The notes below the pieces were generated by a model that was given only the letters and a program-made list of their open reading frames with translations, made no database searches and was not told where the DNA came from. A stretch of DNA of 64,000 bases from Euonymus europaeus (Eukaryota > Streptophyta > Magnoliopsida > Celastrales > Celastraceae), in NCBI GenBank assembly GCA_963580455.1, contig OY756968.1, forward strand, positions 18,507,996 to 18,571,995, written 5' to 3'. How positions within the stretch are numbered: the first letter of the stretch is position 1; every line of letters begins with the position of its first letter. The position numbers and the translations under genes are program-made. Positions 35,786 to 47,900 of the stretch are shown here, one piece after another.

Positions 35786-36429
35786 TGCCCTCTTGAGAAT
35801 GCTAATAGGATTTGAGATTATGTCAAAACCCTACAGGTGGATTTTAATTAATCCGACACATTCAAATAAGTTAAGTGGTAAACTCAAGAAATATATTTAA
35901 ATATGTCAATTAAATATTATACATCAGTGACATATTTAATTGATGGATATTTGTAACTTAACGTGGAGATTTAAATGAACAATTATACGAAGAGATTAAA
36001 TTTAATTTGAGATAAAACCGAGAGTGAAACTATAAAATTTTAGTGAAATATATTATAGGTTATATTTTTAATTATACTCATGGGTTTGGATGATATTAAA
36101 TCCATAAGAAGTCTATGCTTTATTTTTCCTTGTTGATCCCCACTATAGCCTATGAAAGCACAACCAAAGTGAATAAGGAAAACATAACTAAGATTTGATA
36201 CTTCCTATGTGAGAGAGAGAGAGAGGCTAGGTCAACCACCTAGGGTAGGAAACCCTAGGTTGGTCAATCTCTATATAACACACACTAGTGTGTTTTTGTT
36301 TTCCTAATGCTGAGACACCAGTTGAACTTGATTCTCTAATTCTCTCCATAGTTTTGGTTTCATGATTTCTTCAAGTTCTTGGAGTAAAGATTCTACACTC
36401 TTGATCCAAATTTGGGAATTGGTGAATAT
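35786..36429 (+). other. Gene-free stretch, possible copia LTR and leader
   Basis: AT-rich text with a (GA)n run (about 36210-36225) and CTCTATATAACACACAC near 36268. It precedes copia coding remnants in the same orientation, so an LTR is plausible, but no second LTR was found. Confidence 0.35.
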
Positions 36430-38520
36430 CGTTTATGGATTACTTGAATGTAGAAGGAATTTCATAGCAATTAACTGCACTAGGCGCACCACAACAAGAT
36501 GATGTGGCTAAAAGAATGAATATAACTCTTATAGAAATGGTGAGATCAATGATGAGTTTTTCAGAATTGCCTAATTTCTTCTAGGGCTATGCCTTAGAAA
36601 TAGCTACATATATTCTAAACTTAGTTCCTGTTAAGTCAGTGCCATTACTCCCACAAAATTATGAAAAGGGCGAAAACCTAGCTTGGCCCATATTCTGTAT
36701 GGGGTATTCTGACCTTTGTGCTAGTAGGGAATGCTAGAAAGTTGGAATCAAGAACAAAAGTATGTTTTTCATAGAATACACTTGAGGTAGCAAATATGGC
36801 TTGTTTTATAGTGCTAAGGATTAGAAGTTCATTATAAGCACCAATGCTCGATTCTTAGAAGAAAACTATATGATGAATCACAAGCCCAAAAGTAAGATTG
36901 TTCTTGAAGAATTAAGAGGAGAAACACAAGGAAACCAAAAAATTCAAGAAACACCAGTTGAGAATAACAATTCAGTACCATATAACAGTGGGAGGATTGT
37001 AGAATCTAATCTGATTCTATTCAAAAAGATGATCATGACATGATAGGGAATCAACAAGATCAACATGGAGATCCTGATATAAATAGAACATAATCATGAC
37101 ACCACAATACTCTAAACGAACTGAGAGAGCCTCATTGTAGTGGGAGGATAGTTGGATTACCTAGTCTGTATGCTTTGTTGGGTAAGTTGTATGAAAGGAT
37201 CCCAACTGAACAAGATACTGATCCATATAACTACAATAAAGCACTCTGAGATAAAATCTAAGATGGAGTCCATGTACTCTAATCAGGTTATGGGAGCTTG
37301 TAGAACCACCAAATGCAGTAAAACCCATCGATTGTAAGTGGATCTACAAGAGAAAGAGAAGGGTAGACAAGAAGGTTGAAACCTTCAAAGCAATTCTTGT
37401 TAGTAATAGTACAGTCAGAAAGAAGTAATTGATTATGGGGGAACACTTTCACCGATAGCTATGCTTAAGTCTATCCATATACTTTTATCCATTGCAACAT
37501 ATTATGATTACAAAATATGGCAAATCGATGTCAAGTTAGCTTTCCTAAATGGAAGTCTTGACAAAAATATCTATATGATGCAACTAGATGGATTTATTGT
37601 GCAAGCTTAAGAGATATATTTATGGAATTGTGCAGACTTCTAGGTCTTGGAATATAATATTCGACCGAGCCATAATATCCTATGGATTTGAGCAATGTCC
37701 TGATGAATCTTGCATCTATCGAAGGAGCAATGATAGTGTCGTGGTGTTCTTAGTACTTTACGTAGATAATATATTCCTCATTGGAAATGATGTAGCTATA
37801 TTATCTTCTATTAAAGTCCGGGTGAGTAGTCAATTCAAAATGAAAGACTTGGAAAAAGCTAGTCACGTTCTTGGAATGAAATTGCTAAGAGATCGAAACA
37901 AATAATGTTGGGCTTATCTTATGGAATTTACGCGGATACCATCCTAGCAAGATTTGGCATGAAAGATTTCAAGAAAGGATATCTTCCTTACAGAAATGGA
38001 ATCACTTCTAAGGATGTTGATGAGATAAAGAAGATGGTTCAAATATCATATGTCTCAGTAGTGGGAAGCCTCATGTATTTCATGATGTATACTAGACCAT
38101 ACATATGTTATATGGTTGGTCTAGTTAGCAAATATTAGTCAAACCCATGAATGAAAAATTGGATTGCTGTAAAGCACATGCTCAAGTACCTAAGTAGAAC
38201 GAGAGATTATATGTCGGTGGAGCCATTAGTTGGAGAAGTGCCAAGCAATTTTGTATTGCTGACTATACTATGAAAGTTGAATATGTAGCATCCTCTAAGC
38301 TAGCTAAAGAATCAGTATGACTCCAAAATTTCCTAATAGACTTGAATGTGATACCTATGGCTCAGTTACCTATTACATTTTACTGTGATAATAGTGTAGC
38401 GGTTGCAAATTTAAAGGAACCAAGAGCTCATTCAAAAGGAAAACATATAGAATACAAGTATCACTTGATATGAGAGATCGTATGGAGATGTGATATTATA
38501 GTGATGAAGATAGCATCAAA
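36430..38520 (+). pseudogene. copia pol remnant (integrase end, RT, RNase H)
   Basis: The integrase tail reads GAPQQDDVAKRMNITLIEMVRSMM (about 36483-36555). RT text follows as KPIDCKWIYKRKR, LKRYIYGIVQTSRSWNI, VVFLVLYVDNIFLIGND (catalytic YVDD changed to YVDN) and KDLEKASHVLGMKLLRD. Then VVGSLMYFMMYTRPYICY and RNase H words CDNSVAVANLKEP and KGKHIEYKYHLI. Many stops and frameshifts. The element is dead and its LTRs are not identifiable. Confidence 0.85.
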
Positions 38521-38970
38521 AATAATATTTAGAGAAAAAGTTCGCAAGAGAGAAATTAGAGAAAGTGAGATAATTGTACACGTTTGTGTATGTTTTTCAT
38601 TTTTCTAAACTTCTATTTATATATGATTATATAACAACCAAATTAATGATTTAACTACGTCTTAAATAACTACTTCCAACTACTAATGATATAGATTTAA
38701 CAACCCCTTAGGTAGTCTCCTAATACACTAAAAAAGTGAAAGGTTTAACCACCTCTTAAATAACCTTCAAATACGCTAACAAAGTGAAAAGCTTAACCAC
38801 CTTTTAAATAACCTTTAAATACACTAATAAAATGGGCATCACTAATCAATACCATAATACAAATACACTAAGTGTAGACTTGTAGTTGAGTTTTCAAAAG
38901 TAGTTTTTTTTTATTTTGATTTTGTTTTCATGTATTTTAATAAATCCTAATTTTCTGACTTGAAGCTCTT
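38521..38970. other. Gene-free stretch with 48-bp tandem repeat
   Basis: Two 48-bp units (38736 and 38784, each starting GTGAAA-GGTTTAACCACC or its variant) end near 38831. Nothing else was recognised. Confidence 0.7.
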
Positions 38971-39313
38971 TGATGAGTATCCCATATCAAAAAAATAGGG
39001 TCACCAATTCTAGTTTATAAAGATCTAAGGCACCATCACCTGGTTCTACTTTGAGTCTTATGGGTCGATATGAGTTCTTAACATTTGCATTTTCATTGAG
39101 AGAGTCGTATTTACAGAAAGGATTGGGTTAGCTTAGCTGCCGTGGACACCGACTGTCCAAGGGGTGATTTGATGAGTATCTCACATAAAAAATAATAAAA
39201 AATAGGAATACAAAGCGTGGTTTATAGGAATTCAAGGCACACCCAAAATCTTAATCCGGTTTTATGTGTTGCAGTCCTACCTTTGGCCTTATTGCCGGTG
39301 TGGGTTCTCAACA
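38971..39313 (+). mobile_element. Candidate TRIM (miniature LTR retrotransposon)
   Basis: Two related terminal repeats, 38971-39083 and 39170-39313, both begin TGATGAGTATC and end TTCT-AACA. Between them are only 86 bp, containing GCCGTGGACACCGACTGTCCAAGGGGTGATT as a polypurine-like end. The flanks are CTCTT and CTCTC, a near-match 5-bp duplication. The primer-binding site is not recognisable. No coding capacity. Confidence 0.55.
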
Positions 39314-39338
39314 CTCTCTCTCGACTCTCATTCCTCCG

Positions 39339-39352
39339 CACTGCGCAGTGCG
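39339..39352. repeat. 14-bp perfect palindrome
   Basis: GCACTGCGCAGTGC within the stretch between the TRIM-like element and the copia element. Confidence 0.7.
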
Positions 39353-39536
39353 CTCCTCAAGACAGTTTGAAATCTCAAATCAGCTGAAGCTCATATCATC
39401 TCCTCAAATCCAAAAGAGGAGATTGTAAATGGCAAGTCCCTTAAATATTTCTATTGCTCTAGTTTCATTACAGTAGAAACTTCAATACTCAGCTTTTCGA
39501 AGTTGCCTCTCTCAAGACATAATTTCGAAAGCAACT

Positions 39537-39637
39537 TCGATACTTGCCTCTCTCATTCATTCTTTTTCAGTTACAACCAGTATACATTTAACCTAAACAC
39601 ATGTACAAAGACAGTAATGCCCTTCAGTATCTTAACA
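39537..39637 (-). repeat. Inverted copy of copia LTR head
   Basis: The reverse complement reads TGTTAAGATACTGAAGGGCA and stays about 90 percent identical to 44447-44545 for 100 bp. It directly abuts the LTR tail at 39638, so the copia element is flanked by inverted, not direct, LTR heads. Confidence 0.88.
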
Positions 39638-39754
39638 TGTGGAGAATCCCACATCGTTTAAGTTGGACTTTGAGCTGTGGTTTAAAATAAGGGTTCTCTC
39701 AACCTCTTAATAGGCCTTTTAAAGGGTTGGGTTAAGGGCCCAATAAGTTTAACA

Positions 39755-39767
39755 TGGTATCGGAGCC
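39755..39767 (+). other. copia primer-binding site
   Basis: TGGTATCGGAGCC immediately follows the LTR end TTTAACA and matches the initiator tRNA-Met site used by plant copia elements. Confidence 0.88.
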
Positions 39768-40298
39768 CCGCGTAGCTCCCTGCCTCACTTCTGACCGATC
39801 GCGTTTTCCGGCGGATGTTCAGATCAGACTTCTGGCCTCTGATCGCGCATCTCTCCATGCTTCTGGCCCCTACTTTCCTCAACCCGATTTGCCCAACGAG
39901 CTCGATTTACTCTGTAGCTGGTTGCTCGGCTGTTTCTGGCTGGTTGATCGGCTGTTTTTGGATGAGTACCTTGTGTTTTTTGGCTACTGGTCTGGAGGTC
40001 TCTGGTTCTGTTCTTGTTTTCTGGCTGCTGGTGCTCTATTGAGGTCTCTGGTGGTTGTTGGTACTGGTCTGGGGGTCTTGAGGGTTTGGTTGAGATATCT
40101 CTGGTGCTACTCTAGCTTGCTGGCTGCAGTTTCTTCATTGCCGAGAGCTTGTATATAATTCTGTTTGTGTTCTCCTAATTTTCTGAATTATGGTGAATCT
40201 TTCTGGATTGGTATTTGTTCTGTATCTAGTATAGGTGGTAGTGTGGTGACTTGCAATCTAATTTTGTGGTCACTCTTGACTGAATTTTTCATTTGATA

Positions 40299-43200
40299 AT
40301 GGCGGAGACTCATGAAAACAAGCCTACGACTGAAATTGTTGCCACAACCTCTCGTATTACAGATCGGAAACTCAATGGCTCTAATTATCATCAATGGAAG
40401 TGTATTATTCGCCGATATTTATCGGGTATTGATAAGGAGAAACACTTGACTGATAATCCTCCCACCGAATCGACGGCAAAGGCTCACTGGGTGAAGAAAG
40501 ATGACAAGCTTTATAATTTGATTCAGAATACTATCGACAATTTTATAGATGATATGGTGGGCCACTGTGACTCTATCAAGGAGTTATGGGAGTATTTGGA
40601 TTCCCTGTATGCTAGTAAGAAAAACGTATCTCATGTTCATGAGTTATTATCTGGTTTGTATCGAGCTGATCAGAAGGGGCGTACTCTAGTTGAGTATTAC
40701 ACAACCTTTAAGAAGATGTTTGAGGAGATGAAAACGTTGTATCCTATTACTGCTGATGTTAAGAAGATGCAGGAACAACAGGAGGAAATCATTGTTCAGT
40801 GTTTCCTTGCTGGATTGGACTCCACTTATGAGGTGCCCCGATCTCAACTACTTACTGATACCGCTCTCCCTTCACTAGTTGAGGCCTTCTCTCGTTTGCA
40901 CATGGTATGTAAGGATTCTGATAAAGAGTATGCTGGAGGGTTGTCACTCAGTGGAGAGGCTTCTGCTTTGATTAGGTGGACTCCACCTACTGGTAATACT
41001 CGAGGTGGTCGTCGTGGAGGTGGTGGTCGAATTGGTCATGGTGGTGTTTGTGGCAGTCCTAGAGTATGTTTTCACTGTGGAGAGCAGGGTCATCTGAAGA
41101 AAAATTGTTGGAAGTTAAATGGGAAACCGAATGCTCCTCATCGGTTTGCTAATGGTACTACTCATGATGGCCTGTTACCTACTCCTCTTGGAATGTCCAG
41201 TTCGAATGGCTCGGTGCTCATTTCTGCAGATGAGTATGCTCGTTTTTCTCAGTTTCAAGCCACTCAGAATTCTCCTTCTAGTGCAGGTCTAGTTCAGTCA
41301 GGTAACCCAACTGCATGTCTCACTTCATCTTCACCTAATTGGGTCATTGACTCTGGAGCCACATATCACATGACTAGCAATACAGGTATACTTACTTCAT
41401 TTCAGCATTCTCCGATGTTTCCTAGTGTTACACTCGCAGATGGTTCTACAGTCTATGTTCTTGGTAGTGGCAATGCGTCTCCTACTTCTTCTTTATCTCT
41501 TTCATCTGTTCTCTATTTACCACACTTCCCTTTAAATCTAATGTCAGTTAGTAAAATTACCCGTGCATTAAGCTGTTCTGTTCACTTTTTCCCTGATTCT
41601 TGTGTGTTTCAGTATCTTGGGACGAAGAAGATTATTGGTAGAGGTCATGAATCCAATGGTCTGTACGTTCTTGCTACTGATTCACCACCAGTGTCACAAT
41701 CACTTGCTTCTACGAGTACCATCTCTGCTTCTCAATTGCATTGTCAATTTGGCCATCCCTCTGTAACTGTGTTAAAGCGTCTTTGTCCTAGTTTGTGTTC
41801 TTTGTCAACCTTGGAATGTGAGGCATGTCAGTTTGCCAAGCATCATCGTGTGTCTTATCTTCCTCGAGTCAATAAACGGGCTGCGTCCCCATTTGAGTTA
41901 ATTCATTCGGACATTTGGGGTCCTTGTCCTGTTGTGTCTAAGTCTGGTTTTCGCTACTTTGTTACGTTTGTTGATGATTTTTCCCGAGTAACTTGGTTAT
42001 ATTTAATGAAAAATCGTGCTGAGTTATATTCTATCTTTTGTGCCTTTTATGTTGAGATTAAAACACAACATAATGCTTCCATTCGTATCTTGCAGAGTGG
42101 TAATGCTAAAGAGTATTTTTCTCATTCTCTTTCTGATTTTTTTGTTCAAAATGGCATTGTTCATCAATCCCCATGTGTCGTCACTTCTCAACAAAATGGC
42201 GTAGCTGAAAGGAAAAATCATCATTTAATGGAAATTGCCCGTGCTTTACTATTTCACATGAATGTGTCCAAAGTTTTTTGGGCGGATGCTGTTCATACTA
42301 CTTGTTATTTGATCAATCGCCTGCCATCTTCCATTCTTCGTGGCGTAATTCCTTACTCTGTCTTATTTCCTTCTCGTCCTCTATTTTCTATTCCCCCTCG
42401 TGTCTTTGGTTGTGTTTGTTTTGTGCAGGATGTTCGCCCCCATGTGTCGAAACTCGATCCACATTCTTTGAAATGTCTCTTTTTAGGGTACTCTCGTACT
42501 CAAAAAGGTTATCGTTGTTTTTCTCCTGCTCTTGGTCGATATTTGGTTTCTGCAGATGTTACTTTCTTTGAATCTACCCCCTTTCTCCAGGATTCTTCTA
42601 CCTCTGTGTTTGCTCCTACCGATGAATTTCTTGTCTACCGTACAATTCCTCCTGCTAGTTCTCCAGACATTTCTCGCCCTCCCATCACTAAGGTCTTTTC
42701 TCGTCATACTTCGTTCCCTCCTCCAGTGGCACCACTACTAGACCCGGATGCTCTACCTCCATCTGCTTCTTCGTCTCTGGATCCGAGATCTTCTCTCCCT
42801 GAACCCGGTCTAGACCTTCCTATTGCTCTTCGCAAAGGTAAACGTTCTTGTACTTATCCTCTCTCATCTTTTGTGTCTTATACTGGTTTATCTCTCAATT
42901 CTCAATCTGTGGTTTCTTCTCTTGACTCTCTGTCTCTTACTAAGTCTGTGTCCGAAGCTCTTTCCCATTCTGGGTGGCGCCAAGCTATGTAGGATGAAAT
43001 GGCTGCACTTGAGGAGAATGACACTTGGCGGCTTGTTCCCCTTCCTTTGGGCAAACGAGCTATTGGCTGCAAGTGGGTCTTCACTATTAAAGTGAATCCG
43101 GATGGCTCTATGGCTCGCCTCAAAGCTCGGTTAGTTGCCAAAGGTTATGCTCAGACATATGGTGTTGATTATCCTGAGACATTTTCTCCTGTTGCTAAGA

Positions 43201-44439
43201 TGCCTTCCATTCGGCTCTTTATCTCTCTCGCCGCGACCTATCATTGGCCTCTGTATCAATTAGACATTAAGAATGCATTCGTTCATGGTGCTTTGTCTGA
43301 GGAGGTCTACATGGAGCAACCACCTGAGTTTGTTGCTCAGAGGGAGTTTGGCAAGGTGTGTTTTCTGCGAAAATCCTTATATGGATTGAAACAGTCCCCT
43401 CGTGCATGGTTTGGACGATTCAGTGAAGTAGTCTTTGAGTTTGGACTCTGGAGGAGTGCTCATGATCATTCTTCTGGTAGTTTATGTTGATGATATTGTG
43501 ATTACTGGAAGTGATGGTGTGGGCATTACTGCTCTAAAATCTTTTCTTCACACTCGCTTTCAGACAAAGGACCTTGGGTGTCTTCGCTATTTCTTGGGAA
43601 TTAAGGTGTTTCGGAGTAAGAAAGGTATATTTCTGTCTCAGAGAAAATATGTTCTAGATATACTTAAGGAGACGGGCTTGACTGCAGCCAAACCATGTGA
43701 TGCCCCCATGATACCTAATGTCAAACTCACAAATGAAGATGGAGATTTTTTTTCCTGATCCTGAACGTTATAGGCGATTGGTTGGGAAACTTAATTATCT
43801 TACTGTGACTCGCCCTGATATTGCTTTCTCAGTGAGTGTGGTCAGTCAATTCTTGTCTTCTCCTAGAACGTCTCATTGGGATGTCGTTGTTCATATTCTA
43901 AAGTATCTCAAGAGTGCTCCAGGGCGTGGTATTGTTTATGGCGATCGAGGTCATAATAGAATAGAAGGATTTTGTGATGCTGATTGGGCAGGTTGTTCGA
44001 TCGATAGGAGGTCTACCACAGGTATTGTGTCTTTGTTGGAGGGAATTTGATATCTTGGAAAAGTAAAAAGCAAAGTGTGGTAGTTCGGTCGAGTGCAGAG
44101 TCAGAATATAGAGCCATGGCTCACTGGACATGTGAACTTATGTGGGTACATCACTTACTTCGGGAGATTGGTGTAGCAGACTCAACTCCTATACAGTTGT
44201 GGTGTGATAATCAGGCAGCTATACATATAGCCTCCAATCCTGTGTTTCATGAGCGAACAAAACATATTGAGGTTGATTGTCATTTCGTTCGTGAGAAGCT
44301 ACATAAAGAGTTGATTTGTGTCGACCATATTAAAACTGGAGATCAAATAGCGGATATATTCACTAAAGCTCTTGCGGGGAGTCGAGTTACTTATATTTGT
44401 AACAAGTTGGGCATGATTGATATCTATGCTCCAACTTGA
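40299..44439 (+). pseudogene. copia gag-pol polyprotein, broken
   Basis: Translation from ATG 40299 (MAETHENK) is open for 897 codons to a TAG at 42990. Gag includes the zinc knuckle CFHCGEQGHLKKNC (about 41070-41110). Protease has WVIDSGATYHM (about 41341). Integrase has LHCQFGHP, CEACQFAKHH and HSDIWGP, but LQSGNAKEY where SDNA is expected. RT starts after the stop with WRLVPLP-KWVFTIKV and DIKNAFVHG, shifts frame near 43440-43480, has VVYVDDIVI, shifts again in the T-run at 43746-43754 and near 44045, and ends with RNase H (LWCDNQAAIHIA, RTKHIEVDCHFVREKL). In-frame TAG, at least three frameshifts and the changed integrase residue make it inactive. Confidence 0.93.
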
Positions 44440-44446
44440 GAGGGAG

Positions 44447-44551
44447 TGTTAAGATACTGAAGGGTATTACTGTGTTTGTACATGTATTTAGGTTAAATGT
44501 AGAGTGATTGTAACTTTAAAAAAGAATGAATGAGTGAGAATATGTATTAAC
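44447..44551 (+). repeat. 3' LTR head of the copia element
   Basis: Starts TGTTAAGATACTGAAGGGTA directly after the polypurine tract. It ends, or is cut, at TATTAACA (44551). It lacks the GTGGAGAATCCCACATCG portion present in the 5' LTR. Confidence 0.75.
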
Positions 44552-44978
44552 AGGAATGATGGCAGGCAACAACCATCCACGCCCAACACAGGCGATAGCT
44601 CCATAGTTGTTCATCCACTGATCCAAACCAAAAAGAAGACGAACAGGTTTGTATTTATTGTAGTATTTTCCAGGTTTTTTTAATGTTTTTTCAGAGTTTT
44701 TAATTTATTTTTGTGTGACATACTGCCGGTTATACCTCATACTGGTGGCCTCACCGATATGATTCCGGTTCTGGTAAGCATTGAAAGTCGAAAGTGTGAA
44801 CACTACAAATACTTATGAGTGCAAATTCTGACTCGGATTTGTAGCTAAACGGGACAACGATTATTCTTCTTCAAACCTAACTATATAAATGGTGCATTTT
44901 AATGTTGCTGATGACGGTGCACGTAAGTAGGGATAACGCGTGGAGCGCAGACTGCTTGCAAAGCTAGGAAGAGAAGCA
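44552..44978 (+). promoter_or_regulatory. HGH1 promoter and leader
   Basis: A TATA box TATATAAAT lies at 44882-44890, 97 bp before the start codon, so transcription probably begins near 44915 with a leader of about 60 bases. The copia 3' LTR ends only about 330 bp upstream of the TATA box. Confidence 0.65.
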
Positions 44979-47900
44979 ATGGCTACCGAACTGGAAGAGC
45001 TAGTGGGCTTTCTTTCTTCTCCCTCCCCACCAGTAAGTTTTCTTTACTTGCAGTTCTTTTTAAAATTTCTATCATAGATGGCTAGCTTGATTTATAAGAT
45101 TTATATCCTTTATTTTCACATAATATTCTAGAGAAATAGCAGTTGTTGCCTGGAAGATTTGTGCAAGTGTTGCTTTTCATTATGTTAACATATGATACTC
45201 TTGTCTTTTCTTCTCTTATGTTTTTTGATCTATGAATAAGTGATTCTATTCGTATTGAAATTTTAGGTGAAGAAAGCTGCTGTTGATATTATTCAGGGAC
45301 TAACAGGATCTGATGATGGCTTGCAGTCCCTCTCCAATTATGCAAAGATTGTGCTGCCCTCACTATCCCGACTTTTAAGTGAAAAGAAGGTGCCCATATA
45401 GTGCATATCATTGTTCAGTTCATTTTTGTTGGTGGGCAGTTTAAGTTCATCAGCAAGAGCATCTAACTTCTTGTTCTATGTTAATATTGTATTACTTCCG
45501 AAGTCTAGAAGTGTGGGAGTTCGTTCATTGAGAAAATGATAACCACATAAATTTTATCATTATGAAATTCTTTCATTTATTTTTCCCTTTTCAAACTCTC
45601 ATTGGATGATTAACCGCATTTTCATTACATTTCAGGATATCTCAGAACCGTCAGTGGAAGCATTAATAAATCTTTCGCAAAAATCAGATCTAGCTGCCGA
45701 AATGATAGAGATCGGAATGGTCAAAACATCAATGGATCTGTTGTGTAAGCCAGATCCTAGCATAACCAGATTTCTGGTTATGCTTTTAGTTAATCTCACG
45801 CAATTGGATGCTGGTATCTCTGCTATTCTTCAGGTCGTACTATTATGAAAAGGCTCTTTTGCAATAAACATTTGCATGGGGCTTTTTTTGAACTGCTAGC
45901 TTATCAAATCATTGTCATCATCAAATCCTTAAGCCCACATATTTTAAATCAGCTACATGAATCCATAGAGAAAAATTATTTGCATCTACTTCATTAATTT
46001 TCTCTTTTAAATAGTAGCAGAGTGATATTATTTTGCTGTACCTTACACTTGAAAACAATATTTATGTAATTTTTAAACTGCTTTTCAGACTGAGGATGAG
46101 AAGATGCGAGGACTATATGTTATGAAGCTAGTGAGATCATTCTGTAGATTTTCCAATGATACTAGTGGTGCGTTCTTTTCTTTTCTAATGAGGTTTGCTT
46201 CTACGTAAAATTTATATTGATTAATATGAATAAACGCTGGGTGTTCCGTGTGACCTGCATCCCTAATGTCCAGTGTTACATTGTTATTGGTATGTAAAAG
46301 TGGATAGGTAGATCCATTGATTATTCAGCTTGCATGATCGAATCAAGCAAGAATCAGTTAGTTTGAAAGTATTATCTAATATCTATTGGCAGTTCTAACT
46401 CTTATGATACAAATGATGGATTTGGTTTTACCATTATTCATGTTGCTAGCAGCAAAAGCCATCTGATTTTGGATCAGTCTTTTTCAAATTTAGCACTAGC
46501 TAACTTTTCATGTTATTAATGTTTGACAAAAGTATAAGTTTAACATTTTAAAGAAACCCTTGTCTCTAGTTGTTTATTCTTCTCATTCTTTTATATTTAT
46601 GTATTCTTTTTCTCCCCAATGTTAATAAGCATTATGTCCTGTTTATAAATTCAGATGATCCGTTTGATCACGTTGGATCTATTCTCGTCAACATCTCAAA
46701 GCAAGAAGCGGGAAGAACGATGTTTCTAGATCCAAAACGAGGACTGCTTAAACAGATTATACGGCAGTTTGATTCAGCAAGTTCGCTGCGAAGGAAAGGG
46801 GTGCGTACAAAAAGATGATCTCAAAATATGCAATGCTTTTTGAGGATTTTTTTTACTGCATATGACAGATACTTCTGCACGTTTTTCTTTGTTACTTATT
46901 CGACAAATAATATTTTATTTATTAGAAAAAGTAGCTAGTAGTGAATTCATTGGTCTTGGGCCACCACTAGTGGATCAATTTCTCATTGCTTTGTTTTGGA
47001 CAGGTGCCTCAAACATTATTCATTGCCCAGAATTTGACTGATTGAAAAACCATATACCATAGGAAGAGGTCTTAATAAGTTTTTTGGCTGACAAACTGCA
47101 TGAAAAATTTCATAGGAAGTTTGTTATTTCTTTGGTCCATTGAAATACGTAAATTCTAGAGCATTACGAACATAATTTTAGCCCGACTTCCTGAATTGTG
47201 AAGCCCTACTGACCTAGAATTTTTGGGTATAGATTCTGCCTATGGGATTTGTATTTTATTGTTTTGTGGTGCTTTCCCAATTTTGAAACCACTTCACTGG
47301 ATGTGGCTACATTCATTTGCTTATCTTCAATTATGAGGAAGAGGCATGCCAACGAAATTTGTAGGTTTCACGATATATCTCAAGTTTGGCGGTTTCAATT
47401 ATGATAAGTCTTTCAAGGATTTTCCCCCTATTCTTTCACTAATCTTGAAGGTTAGGATAGTCTTATAGCAAATAAATTGTTATGAATGGCTTAAACTGAG
47501 CTTCCGCATTAAGATTGATTTTGCAGAGTCATAGTAGAGCATTATGTTGATCATACTCACGCCCGAACATATTAAGCATGTAGATGATGTTAGTAAATGA
47601 AGCAAGCAGTAATGTTTTTGTCAATTGTTGGATTGATATATTAGGCTTCTGAAGTTTTGGTTCAAACAAGCATAACACAAATCTTGCCTTGGTAAAGTTT
47701 CATTGTCTGAGATGGCTGTGTAATAAAAAACAATTGTTTCTATGTCCTGTTGATTCTCTTTAGAAAAGTTGAAGTATCCTTAACTTTCCTATATAGGTTT
47801 ATGGAACTATCCGCAACTGCTGTTTTGAAGCTGAGAATCAGCTGCAAAACTTGCTTTTGATATCTGAGTTTCTTTGGCCAGCTCTACTTCTACCAGTGGC

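Larger units (their letters stand above)
39638..44551 (+). mobile_element. Ty1/copia element (Retrofit/Ale-like), nearly complete
   Basis: The order is partial 5' LTR (39638-39754), primer site, untranslated leader, gag-pol, polypurine tract (GAGAGGGAG, 44438-44446) and a 3' LTR head (44447-44551). Domain order protease-integrase-RT-RNase H defines copia. The element lies just upstream of HGH1. Confidence 0.9.
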
